Below are positions 1-6,768 of a stretch of 10,892 bases of DNA, one piece after another. The position numbers and the translations under genes are program-made. Every line of letters starts with the position of its first letter. The first letter of the stretch is position 1. The notes beneath the pieces were generated by a model. The model was not told the DNA's origin and ran no database searches. It saw only the letters and a program-made list of their open reading frames with translations. The DNA comes from Candidatus Parcubacteria bacterium (lineage in GTDB: Bacteria; Patescibacteriota; Minisyncoccia; Phycocordibacterales; Phycocordibacteraceae): assembly GCA_022616215.1 (NCBI GenBank), contig JAKEFE010000034.1, positions 1 to 10,892 of the forward strand, read 5' to 3'.

Positions 1-19
1 CGATGGTGGAGGCGGCACG

Positions 20-49
20 CGGACAAGAAAAAGTATAGCGTGATAGCAT
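20..49 (+). promoter_or_regulatory. Possible promoter for the lytic transglycosylase gene
   Basis: A TAGCAT box at 44-49 is preceded by TGA (41-43), giving an extended -10 pattern. CGGACA at 20-25 matches 4 of 6 bases of a -35 box at 18 bp spacing. The same -10 hexamer and spacing occur in the candidate atp promoter on the other strand. The start of transcription would fall at about 55-56, on the GTG start codon, which would make the message leaderless. The matches are short and could be chance. Confidence 0.25.
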
Positions 50-55
50 AGACCT

Positions 56-1405
56 GTGGCGCGCGAAAGTGAACCTATTTCAAAATTGATTGCGGCAAAG
101 CGCGGGGGCGTGAGCCGGCGGACATTGCTTGGCATGGCAGCTGGGTCGGTAGCAGGCGTTGTTGGCGCAGCAATGTACACGGGCAGGCGCGCTGAAGGCG
201 TGCACGGAGCCGAGGCGACTGAACCTGTTCGGCAAGAATCATTAGAGGCGAGAAAGTCGGGTTTTGAGTACGCGTATACAAGATTGAAGCGAGATGAAAT
301 TTTGTTCCTCGGCGAGGACGGCGCGCCCCTTATCGTACCGGAGGTTCCAGATGAAATTCCGCCTATTACGAATCCTCTTAAACTAGAGCCATTTACGGTC
401 GTTGATCAAGATGAGCAGGAAGTGGTTATCTCGCCGGGAGAGTTTGATGCTCATGGGTTTTTAATTGACGTTCCGAGACAGCCCGATTTAAATCAAGAAT
501 GGATTGATGAGGCACGAAGGAGGATAGCAGGGAGAACAGGCACACCTTTTGTGGAGGGGGAACAGCCACGGCAATTAAATGTCATTAAAATTCTGCGTGA
601 TGCGTATGACGCGGATCGGCGGCGCGAGGAAAGACAACGACGCGCGAACCCCGCCTACGTCAGGACCGAACCGCTCTTTGAGGCCGAGACGTTCATGGAC
701 ATCGTGAAATTCCACGGCGCGCAACAGCGTGCGGAACTTGGCGGGAAATCGCTCTTCGAGTACATTCGTGAGAATGTTCGGGGAGCAACGCATATCCGGG
801 GAGCGCGTACCGCCGTTCCCGAGCTATTGCTTGCGCGCTTAGAATCGTTTCTGCCCGCGCTCGTGGCGCAGGAATCACAAGGCAATCCAGATGCTCTAAG
901 CGCGGTTGGCGCTGTTGGTGCGTTTCAAATCATGCCCGGCACATGGAGGACGTTTGAGCGGCGCATGGGCGAGCAGTTGGACCGGACGTCGCTTGCCGAC
1001 CAACTCAAAGTCGCGGGTGCTCATCTGGCTGATTCCTATGACCATGTGCTGTTAGATATGAAAGATGCCGAAGGAAGGGATCGCGAGAATAGTTATCTTA
1101 ATCGCATCAAAAAGCGATTTTTTGGAGATGATGGCGCGTTGTTTGAAGAATACTTCCTGTTTCCTGCGATGATAAATTCCTATAACACGGGTACTGCTAT
1201 TTTCATGGATATGATTCAGTGGGCGGTGGAGCACTACGTACCGCTCCTTCCGCACGACGCCACCATTGACCCGAAAGATGTGTTCGTTACCCTTGCGTGT
1301 GCGGCGGCCCGTTCGAGCCACCCACTCGTAAGGCGCTATAAAAAGGACTCAAGCGAGTATGTTGTGCGAATTGCCGCACTTGAACCGCACGTTGCAAAAC
1401 TCTAG
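56..1405 (+). CDS. Exported lytic transglycosylase (SLT-like) with Tat-type signal peptide
   Basis: This 449-aa protein probably cleaves peptidoglycan glycan strands outside the membrane. The start is GTG at 56; an in-frame TAG at 44-46 rules out a longer form, and no Shine-Dalgarno is visible. Residues 20-25 (SRRTLL) followed by a Gly/Ala-rich hydrophobic stretch to about 42 look like a twin-arginine signal peptide, with an AEA site near 52-54 for signal peptidase. A polar linker and a charged region (about 55-260) of no recognised fold follow. The C-terminal part has the lysozyme-like SLT motifs: the likely catalytic Glu273 in AQESQGNPDA, GAFQIMP at 288-294 and NSYNTG at 374-379, equivalent to the AYNAG motif. 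About 50 residues between the last two motifs include a charged loop, longer than in minimal SLT domains. It converges on ychF with no intergenic base. The transglycosylase call is firm; the exact family and the Tat route are inferred. Confidence 0.82.
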   Translation: MARESEPISKLIAAKRGGVSRRTLLGMAAGSVAGVVGAAMYTGRRAEGVHGAEATEPVRQESLEARKSGFEYAYTRLKRDEILFLGEDGAPLIVPEVPDEIPPITNPLKLEPFTVVDQDEQEVVISPGEFDAHGFLIDVPRQPDLNQEWIDEARRRIAGRTGTPFVEGEQPRQLNVIKILRDAYDADRRREERQRRANPAYVRTEPLFEAETFMDIVKFHGAQQRAELGGKSLFEYIRENVRGATHIRGARTAVPELLLARLESFLPALVAQESQGNPDALSAVGAVGAFQIMPGTWRTFERRMGEQLDRTSLADQLKVAGAHLADSYDHVLLDMKDAEGRDRENSYLNRIKKRFFGDDGALFEEYFLFPAMINSYNTGTAIFMDMIQWAVEHYVPLLPHDATIDPKDVFVTLACAAARSSHPLVRRYKKDSSEYVVRIAALEPHVAKL

Positions 1406-2503
1406 TTAGGAGTGGAGGAATACCATCACGTCTCCATCGCGGACGACGTATTCTTTTCCTTCGGTTTTGATGTCGCCCTTATCCCGTGCGGCGCTCCATG
1501 AGCCATCCTCAAGGAGTGTGTTCCAACAAATTACTTCCGCACGGATGAATTTGTCTTTGAAATCGTTATGAATGGCCGCGCCAGCTTCCGGAGCGGTTGA
1601 GCCGCTCCTAGTTGTCCACGCCCGAGACTCTTTGGGTCCTGTGGTGAAAAACGTGACGAGTCCGAGTGTGGTGTACGCGCCGCGTATAAGTTCCGTGAGC
1701 CCCTCTACCTGCACGCCAAGCTCTTGGCGAAACGCTTCCTTATCGCCCTCGGCTACATCATGAAGCTCGTGTTCAGTTCGGGCATCCACATGCACATACT
1801 CACTTCCGAGTGATTTCACATAGTCATAGGCGCGCTCCGCGCGCCCATCTTTATTCTCATCAAGATTGTGCCCGCCCGACTTACCGTTAAACGCATACAA
1901 AATCGGCTTCATCGTTAAAAGATTGAGTGGCTTCACGAGTTTTTCCTCCTCTGGTGTAAGCGGCGCGTTTCGGGCAAGTTTCCCTTCGTTTAGCGTTTGT
2001 TCAATTTTTATAAGCGCCGCGTCTTCAGTCACCGCTTCTTTTAGCCCTGCGCGAATGTCGCGCACCAATTTTTCGCGGCGCTTTGCCACTTGCTCGCGGT
2101 CGGAAAGTACAAGCTCTAGATTAATGATTTCAATGTCGCGCACCGGGTCAACGTCCCCATGCACATGCGTAATGTCCGGGTCGTCAAAAAAACGCACCAT
2201 CTGGAGAATCGCGTCTGTTTCTCTAATGTTTGAAAGAAATTGGTTTCCAAGTCCTTCACCTTCTGAAGCACCTTTGACAAGCCCCGCAATGTCTACAAAC
2301 TCTATAGCAGCGGGAATGGTGCGCTCTGACTGCGAAAGCGCCGCAAGCTTGTCTAAACGCTTGTCTGGGACGCCAACGACACCAATCGACGGGTCAATGG
2401 TGCAAAACGGATAGTTCTCCATCGGCACACACGCGTGCGTGAGCGCATTAAACAGCGTGGACTTCCCCACGTTTGGCAATCCAACGATACCGATTTTCAG
2501 CAT
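1406..2503 (-). CDS. ychF: YchF/OLA1-family P-loop NTPase
   Basis: This 365-aa Obg-like ATPase belongs to a near-universal cytoplasmic family that binds ribosomes and is linked to translation and stress control. Visible motifs are the P-loop GLPNVGKS (8-15), the switch I region NYPFCTIDP (30-38), the switch II DIAGLVKGAS (71-80), a charged helical region at about 130-195, and the C-terminal TGS domain (about 280-363, with FFTTGPKESRAW and the DGDVM ending). Length is normal for the family. At the nucleotide-specificity loop, where relatives have NxxE, this protein reads NGKS (206-209), so the Glu is missing. The ATG at 2503 has a good Shine-Dalgarno (AAGGTGG, about 4 nt upstream). It lies 15 bp after the oxidoreductase gene, probably at the tail of the same transcript, and its stop codon directly abuts that of the convergent transglycosylase gene. 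Confidence 0.96.
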   Translation of the reverse strand: MLKIGIVGLPNVGKSTLFNALTHACVPMENYPFCTIDPSIGVVGVPDKRLDKLAALSQSERTIPAAIEFVDIAGLVKGASEGEGLGNQFLSNIRETDAILQMVRFFDDPDITHVHGDVDPVRDIEIINLELVLSDREQVAKRREKLVRDIRAGLKEAVTEDAALIKIEQTLNEGKLARNAPLTPEEEKLVKPLNLLTMKPILYAFNGKSGGHNLDENKDGRAERAYDYVKSLGSEYVHVDARTEHELHDVAEGDKEAFRQELGVQVEGLTELIRGAYTTLGLVTFFTTGPKESRAWTTRSGSTAPEAGAAIHNDFKDKFIRAEVICWNTLLEDGSWSAARDKGDIKTEGKEYVVRDGDVMVFLHS

Positions 2504-2518
2504 GCATCCACCTTATCC

Positions 2519-3127
2519 TTATGCTGCGCGGCGAGCAAGCGCGGCCATCTTTTTTTCAAGACGCACTTTTTCTTCTTCGGAGCGGCCTTCAGAATTGCCT
2601 ATTTCCGTAATGCTCGTTCTCATGCCGGAAAATTCGCACACCGCCTTGTCTATTTCCGCCGTGTAGTCGCCAAACATAAATCGTTCAACCCATGGATGGT
2701 TCTTGAGTAACACAACGATGCGTGCGGTTCTTCCTTTGAGGAGTTTGTGCCAGCCCATCGTGGTTTTCCCATCCGGCATTTTGATAAACCGGAACGCAAA
2801 ACCGGGAAGCCACAGACGATCAATGAGACCTTTGAGGAGTGAGGGCGTGGATGACCACCACAACGGATACAGCAGTACGAAGTGGTCGCACCAGTTGATG
2901 TCTTCCTGCACTTGTTTTAAATCAGGTTCAAGTTCCTGAATGACGCGATATCCCTTATGCAAAATGGGATCAAACTGCAAATCGCCGATATTTGTGCGGC
3001 GCACGTCGTGTCCTGCCCCGTGCGCGGCGCGCTCGTACGCGTCGGCCATACGGTTGGTCAGGGTTCCTTCCTTATCGGGATTGCCCATCAAAATATAGAT
3101 CTTTTTCACCCCGTTAGATATAGCCAT
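2519..3127 (-). CDS. NAD(P)H:quinone oxidoreductase-like flavodoxin-fold protein
   Basis: This 202-aa protein resembles the MdaB/KefF/NQO1 group (Flavodoxin_2 fold), FMN- or FAD-binding enzymes that reduce quinones or related acceptors by two electrons with NAD(P)H. It opens with a beta strand and loop (KIYILMGNPDKEGTLTNRM, 9-27) typical of the flavin phosphate site. The best family signature is YPLWWSSTPSLLKGLIDR at 87-104, followed by LPGFAF (107-112). The C-terminal 25 residues are highly charged and helical. The ATG at 3127 lacks a clear Shine-Dalgarno. It lies 40 bp downstream of the 76-aa gene and 15 bp upstream of ychF, and is probably co-transcribed with both. The substrate cannot be deduced; an azoreductase or general redox role is equally possible. 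Confidence 0.85.
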   Translation of the reverse strand: MAISNGVKKIYILMGNPDKEGTLTNRMADAYERAAHGAGHDVRRTNIGDLQFDPILHKGYRVIQELEPDLKQVQEDINWCDHFVLLYPLWWSSTPSLLKGLIDRLWLPGFAFRFIKMPDGKTTMGWHKLLKGRTARIVVLLKNHPWVERFMFGDYTAEIDKAVCEFSGMRTSITEIGNSEGRSEEEKVRLEKKMAALARRAA

Positions 3128-3167
3128 TGAGTTTTAGTTAGTGGTTGCACTGGTTATGTAACGGGGT

Positions 3168-3398
3168 TCACTTCATCAGTTCTGCAAGCTCGTTCCTATA
3201 CTTCTTCATCACCTCCATCGTCGCTTTCATTTGTGGCTCGCCGCCTTTTTTGGTGCGCCGCTCAATTTCTTCACCAATTTTCTTCATCAAATCAGGATTC
3301 TTCTCCATCATCGCGAGCAGTTGTTCGCGCTGCGCTTCCGGCACATTTTTCATCTTAAACTTCGCCACTTGGCGAAGCAGAAAATTTTGAATACCCAT
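3168..3398 (-). CDS. Small charged helical protein of unknown function
   Basis: This 76-aa protein has no recognised family. The sequence is predicted to be nearly all helical, with a likely break at NP (34-35) and another around KKGGEP (50-55), suggesting three helices. It has many Lys, Glu and Met residues, no membrane segment and no cysteine. The ATG at 3398 follows the atpC stop after only 8 bp and has no clear Shine-Dalgarno, so it is probably translated from the atp message. The oxidoreductase gene follows after 40 bp. The position straight after a shortened epsilon gene raises the question of whether it serves the ATP synthase, but nothing in the sequence resembles the epsilon C-terminal helices. 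It is likely a real gene from its spacing and amino-acid composition; its function is unknown. Confidence 0.75.
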   Translation of the reverse strand: MGIQNFLLRQVAKFKMKNVPEAQREQLLAMMEKNPDLMKKIGEEIERRTKKGGEPQMKATMEVMKKYRNELAELMK

Positions 3399-3406
3399 TG
3401 AAGAGA

Positions 3407-3655
3407 TTATAGCAGAACGGTTGCCTGATTCCCGGATACTTCCGCAATGCCCCCATGCGCGATAGGAACGGTTCGTTTTTCCCCCTCTGCCGTTTCTACC
3501 TTCGCTTCTCCTTCTTTAAGTTCAGACACGAACGCTTCGTGGTGCGCGAGTACAGTAAACCCGCCTTCCGCGCCCGGAAGATGCACCGACAGCGCCTCGC
3601 CGTCAAAAACGGTTTCTCCAACGCGCGCTATAGTGAGGTGAAAGGTCTTAGCCAT
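3407..3655 (-). CDS. atpC: ATP synthase epsilon subunit, short form without C-terminal helices
   Basis: Epsilon is part of the central stalk of F1, attached to gamma and touching the c-ring. At 82 aa this copy contains only the N-terminal beta-sandwich: the opening FHLTIARVGETVFDGEALSVHLPGAEGGFTVLAHH has the usual family layout (compare VxxPGxxGxxGVLPxH), and the protein stops right after the last strand (GNQATVLL, then TAA). Typical bacterial epsilons are about 130-140 aa and carry two C-terminal helices that can extend into F1 and block ATP hydrolysis. Those are absent here, and the next gene begins 8 bp later in no recognisable continuation. The start ATG at 3655 overlaps the end of atpD by 8 bp, consistent with translational coupling. 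Comparable short epsilons are known in some other bacteria, such as Chlorobium. Confidence 0.92.
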   Translation of the reverse strand: MAKTFHLTIARVGETVFDGEALSVHLPGAEGGFTVLAHHEAFVSELKEGEAKVETAEGEKRTVPIAHGGIAEVSGNQATVLL

Positions 3656-5048
3656 TGGTTATCTGGTCTATGGAACCCTTCATATAGAAAGCGGCCTCGG
3701 GCTTGTCATCGTGTTGGCCCCCCACAATTTCTTTGAACCCGCGCACGGTTTCTTCGCGCGAGACGTACTGGCCCGGGCGTCCCGTGAATACTTCGCCGAC
3801 GAAAAACGGTTGCGAGAGGAAGCGTTGGATTTTACGCGCACGATACACTGCTTGTTTGTCTTCTTCTGACAACTCTTCAATGCCAAGAATCGCGATGATG
3901 TCTTGCAGGTCTTTGTAGCGTTGCAACACACGTTTTACCTCGTTTGCTACACGGTAATGCTCCTCTCCCACGATTTCAGGCGTGAGCGCCGCAGAACTTG
4001 AAGCAAGCGGGTCAATGGCCGGATAAATGCCAAGAGAGGCAAGTTGGCGGGAAAGCACCACCGTACCGTCGAGGTGTGCAAAGGTCGTCGCGGGCGCAGG
4101 GTCGGTCAAGTCGTCCGCGGGAACATACACCGCTTGTACAGACGTAATGGAGCCCTTTTTGGTTGAAGTGATGCGTTCCTGCAGACGACCCATTTCTTCC
4201 GCCAAGGTCGGCTGATATCCCACGGCCGAAGGCACACGGCCAAGAAGCGAGGACACTTCGGAGCCCGCTTGAATGAAGCGGAAGACGTTATCCATGAAAA
4301 ACAGCACATCCTTGCCGCCTTCGTCGCGGAAGTATTCGGCCTGCGTCAGTCCCGTGAGCGCAACGCGCGCGCGTGCGCCCGGCACTTCGTTCATCTGTCC
4401 GAACACGAGCGCGGTCTTACCGAGCACACCCGATTCTTTCATTTCGTGGTAGAGGTCATTACCCTCGCGAACGCGCTCGCCTACTCCTGCGAACACGGAG
4501 TAGCCGCCGTGCTCTTGCGCGACGTTTCGGATGAGTTCTTGAATCAAAACGGTTTTGCCAACGCCCGCCCCGCCGAAAAGTCCCACTTTGCCGCCTTTGA
4601 GAAAGGGAATCATGAGGTCCACGGCTTTAAGGCCGGTTTCAAACACTTCCGCTTTGGTCGTTTGTTCGTCAAAGGACGGTGGCGCACGGTGTATGGGGAG
4701 TTTGGGCGCGTTGTCCGAAACCGCTTCCTGCCCGTCTATCGTTTCGCCAAGCACGTTGAAGAGGCGTCCGAGCGCAGCTTCGCCCACGGGCACACAGATG
4801 GGCGCGCCGGTTGCGGACACTTTTTCGCCGCGAGAAAGCCCTGCCGTTTCGGTCATGGAAATGGTGCGCACGCGGTCAAGCCCCAAGTGCGAAGCGACTT
4901 CAAGCGTGATGCGGCCGTGACTTGCCCCGAGCCCGGAGGAGGAATCGCCTGCTTCAATGACAAGTGCGTCGCCGATAGCCGGACGTTCTTTCTCAAAATG
5001 CACGTCTACGACTGGACCGATGATTTCCGTGATTGTTCCGTGATTCAT
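3648..5048 (-). CDS. atpD: ATP synthase beta subunit
   Basis: The catalytic subunit of F1 (466 aa from this start). Visible are the N-terminal barrel (GTITEIIGPVVDVHF, 4-18), Walker A GGAGVGKT (159-166), the catalytic Glu191 in GERVREGND, the Walker B region ending in Asp253 (FFMDN), SSLLGRVPSAVGYQP (266-280), the adenine-contacting Tyr342 in GIYPAIDPLAS, and the torque-transmitting DELSEED loop, here EELSEED (391-397). The open frame extends 17 residues further upstream to 5099, but that extension overlaps the end of atpG and has no family resemblance, while MNHGTITEI matches the usual beta N-terminus, so ATG at 5048 is chosen. The gap to atpG is 25 bp, with no clear Shine-Dalgarno. It overlaps atpC by 8 bp. 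Confidence 0.98.
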   Translation of the reverse strand: MNHGTITEIIGPVVDVHFEKERPAIGDALVIEAGDSSSGLGASHGRITLEVASHLGLDRVRTISMTETAGLSRGEKVSATGAPICVPVGEAALGRLFNVLGETIDGQEAVSDNAPKLPIHRAPPSFDEQTTKAEVFETGLKAVDLMIPFLKGGKVGLFGGAGVGKTVLIQELIRNVAQEHGGYSVFAGVGERVREGNDLYHEMKESGVLGKTALVFGQMNEVPGARARVALTGLTQAEYFRDEGGKDVLFFMDNVFRFIQAGSEVSSLLGRVPSAVGYQPTLAEEMGRLQERITSTKKGSITSVQAVYVPADDLTDPAPATTFAHLDGTVVLSRQLASLGIYPAIDPLASSSAALTPEIVGEEHYRVANEVKRVLQRYKDLQDIIAILGIEELSEEDKQAVYRARKIQRFLSQPFFVGEVFTGRPGQYVSREETVRGFKEIVGGQHDDKPEAAFYMKGSIDQITNG

Positions 5049-5073
5049 GATAGATACAGTATGGTAATGGTGC

Positions 5074-5970
5074 TTATATTGCGAGCACTTCGCGGCCACC
5101 CACTATTTCCGATACTTCACGCGTAATTGCGGCTTGGCGGATTTTGTTATACACGCGGGTGAGATCGCGCGCCACTTCCTTTGATTTGTCGGAGGCGCTT
5201 TTCATAGCAACCATGCGCGCGGAATGTTCCGATGCTTTTGATTCCAACAGCATGTGGTAGAGCGAAACCGCAGCAAGCCGCGGCACGAGGAAATCTAGAA
5301 TATCGTTTCCGACTGATTCCGTTTCGTAAGAGGCGGGAGCGGCAACGTCCGTGTTGTCCGACCACTTTCCTTTTGCCGGGCGAATGTCCTCCACGAGCGC
5401 GCGCACATTCTCTATGGATAACGGAAGGAGCGTGCGAAGCGTAGGCGATTGTTCAAACGTGGACTGGAAGTTGCTGTATGCAACGACTACTTCGTCGTAT
5501 TCACCGCGCATAAATCCGTCCGAAAGTTCTCGCGCAAGCTCTTCCATCACGGACAGCGGCACGTCGTCGCGCTTGTTTTCCACGTACTTCTTCACGTCAT
5601 ATCCGCGGCGAGAAAAATATTCATACCCCTTCTTTCCATAGGCGTAGATGGCGTCTCCTGCCTGCGCACGTTCAGCGGCGCGTTTCACTACGCCGGAATT
5701 GAGCGCGCCGGCAAGACCCTTGTCGCTCGTGATGACGACAAGCGCGGTTTTTTTCACTTCGCGAACGTTTGAGAGCGCGTGCCGTCCGATATCATGCGTT
5801 CCCGAAAGGCGCGCGAGGATGGAAAGAGCTGCGCGCGCGTACGGGCGCCCGTCAAACGCCGCCTGTTGCGTTTTGCGCATCTTTACCGCAGACACGGCTT
5901 CCATCGCGCGCGTAACGGTGTGCATACGCTTTGTGGCTTCTATTTTTACTTTGATGTCTTTCAGGGCCAT
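5074..5970 (-). CDS. atpG: ATP synthase gamma subunit
   Basis: Gamma is the rotating shaft inside the alpha3beta3 ring. The 298-aa protein has the two conserved terminal helices of the family: the N-terminal one with KDIKVKIEATKRMHTVTRAM and VSAVKMRK (4-33), and the C-terminal one with SEHSARMVAMKSASDKSKEV followed by LTRVYNKIRQAAITREVSEI (about 246-291). The central Rossmann-like part contains VVITSDKGLAGALN (about 77-90). Length is normal for bacteria. The ATG at 5970 comes 3 bp after the stop of the HD-domain gene, an unusual neighbour since atpA normally precedes atpG. No Shine-Dalgarno is visible. The match to the family is unambiguous. Confidence 0.97.
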   Translation of the reverse strand: MALKDIKVKIEATKRMHTVTRAMEAVSAVKMRKTQQAAFDGRPYARAALSILARLSGTHDIGRHALSNVREVKKTALVVITSDKGLAGALNSGVVKRAAERAQAGDAIYAYGKKGYEYFSRRGYDVKKYVENKRDDVPLSVMEELARELSDGFMRGEYDEVVVAYSNFQSTFEQSPTLRTLLPLSIENVRALVEDIRPAKGKWSDNTDVAAPASYETESVGNDILDFLVPRLAAVSLYHMLLESKASEHSARMVAMKSASDKSKEVARDLTRVYNKIRQAAITREVSEIVGGREVLAI

Positions 5971-5973
5971 AGA

Positions 5974-6768
5974 CTATACAGGAAGATATTCACGCTGCGT
6001 GATGAGCCAATCCTTTGCCCCTTTCTCAATTACGAGTTTCTTCCAAGCGTCGTAAAATGGAAAGCGTTCTGTTTCAAGCTCAATAGACTCCTCAGTGTGC
6101 GGCTTTCCTGAAAAGGTCTCATACTGCGCAACCGTAATGGGAGTTTCGGCTGGTGGCGTATAGATAAACGGGCGAATGAACGGATGCTTCACTCTGCCCA
6201 GTGCCTCAACAAGAAGTGGAGTTTTTTTCTCAACAAGCACTGAACCGCGAACGTTGTAGATAAGGCCAGTGAGAATGCTTATGTTCCCTCCAAGCAAATC
6301 ATGTATGCACTCACAGTACGAATCAAGCTTATCCGCATATTCAACTATTTGAGCTTCAACAGAATCTTTTTTAAGAGCGGCAATCAGCATGTCTTTGTAG
6401 TTGTACCCGTTCACTTCCTTGGGATACCGCTTTGCAAGCGCAAGAAACGCCTCTTCTTCTTTCTTATCAAGCTCCGCGAGCTCTGCTGGAGACATCTGTG
6501 CCTTATGACCGGCCTGCACATCTCCAGTAACCATTTCTGCATCGTCATGAACCATCGCAATGGTGCGCGCAAGGTTTGTGTCGTGCGGGAGAACAGGGTG
6601 CAGTATTGTTCCAATCATTTCTGCAAGCCAAGACACGCGATGGGCGTGGTCCCACACGCTGGAACGGTAGAGCATCGTATCAAAAATACTGTAACGCATA
6701 ATTGCCTTCAAACGCTCTTCGCGTTCTTTGGGAAACACCTGTAGGTCTATGGGAGCAAAAGTGGTCAT
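5974..6768 (-). CDS. HD-domain phosphohydrolase (YfbR-like), inserted between atpA and atpG
   Basis: This 264-aa cytoplasmic protein carries a metal-binding HD domain most like the YfbR 5'-deoxynucleotidase group, which dephosphorylates nucleoside monophosphates. Candidate ligands are His41 in SSVWDHAHRV, the His74-Asp75 pair in MVHDDAEMVTGD (73-83) with Glu78, and Asp146 in EYADKLDSYCEC; the ADKLD form matches the A-D-x-L-x-A segment of the family. The last ~100 residues have no recognised fold and are longer than the YfbR core of about 200 aa, so the substrate may differ. The start ATG at 6768 overlaps the atpA stop (ATGA) and has its own Shine-Dalgarno-like AAAGGA about 5 nt upstream; the stop lies 3 bp before atpG. 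Hand counts of three 60-base samples average about 47% GC, against 52-58% in four samples from atpA and atpG, hinting at a different origin. Co-expression with the synthase is likely; a functional link is unproven. Confidence 0.88.
   Translation of the reverse strand: MTTFAPIDLQVFPKEREERLKAIMRYSIFDTMLYRSSVWDHAHRVSWLAEMIGTILHPVLPHDTNLARTIAMVHDDAEMVTGDVQAGHKAQMSPAELAELDKKEEEAFLALAKRYPKEVNGYNYKDMLIAALKKDSVEAQIVEYADKLDSYCECIHDLLGGNISILTGLIYNVRGSVLVEKKTPLLVEALGRVKHPFIRPFIYTPPAETPITVAQYETFSGKPHTEESIELETERFPFYDAWKKLVIEKGAKDWLITQREYLPV

Noticed and set aside
1866..2414. Plus-strand open frame (182 codons) opposite ychF
   Set aside because: It is antisense to conserved ychF; the Ser-rich composition is typical of a shadow frame.
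3153..3162. Near-palindrome GTTATGTAAC before the oxidoreductase gene
   Set aside because: It is short, has no accompanying promoter boxes of quality, and could easily be chance.
3168..3409. 76-aa gene as a frameshifted C-terminal domain of epsilon
   Set aside because: Its helices do not resemble the epsilon C-terminal domain, and both a clean stop and a separate ATG are present.
5049..5099. N-terminal extension of AtpD by 17 residues
   Set aside because: It overlaps the end of atpG and lacks similarity; the inner ATG gives a normal beta N-terminus.
4269..5126. Long plus-strand open frame (285 codons) opposite atpD
   Set aside because: It is entirely antisense to a certain atpD gene in GC-rich DNA, resembles no protein family, and has no start signals.
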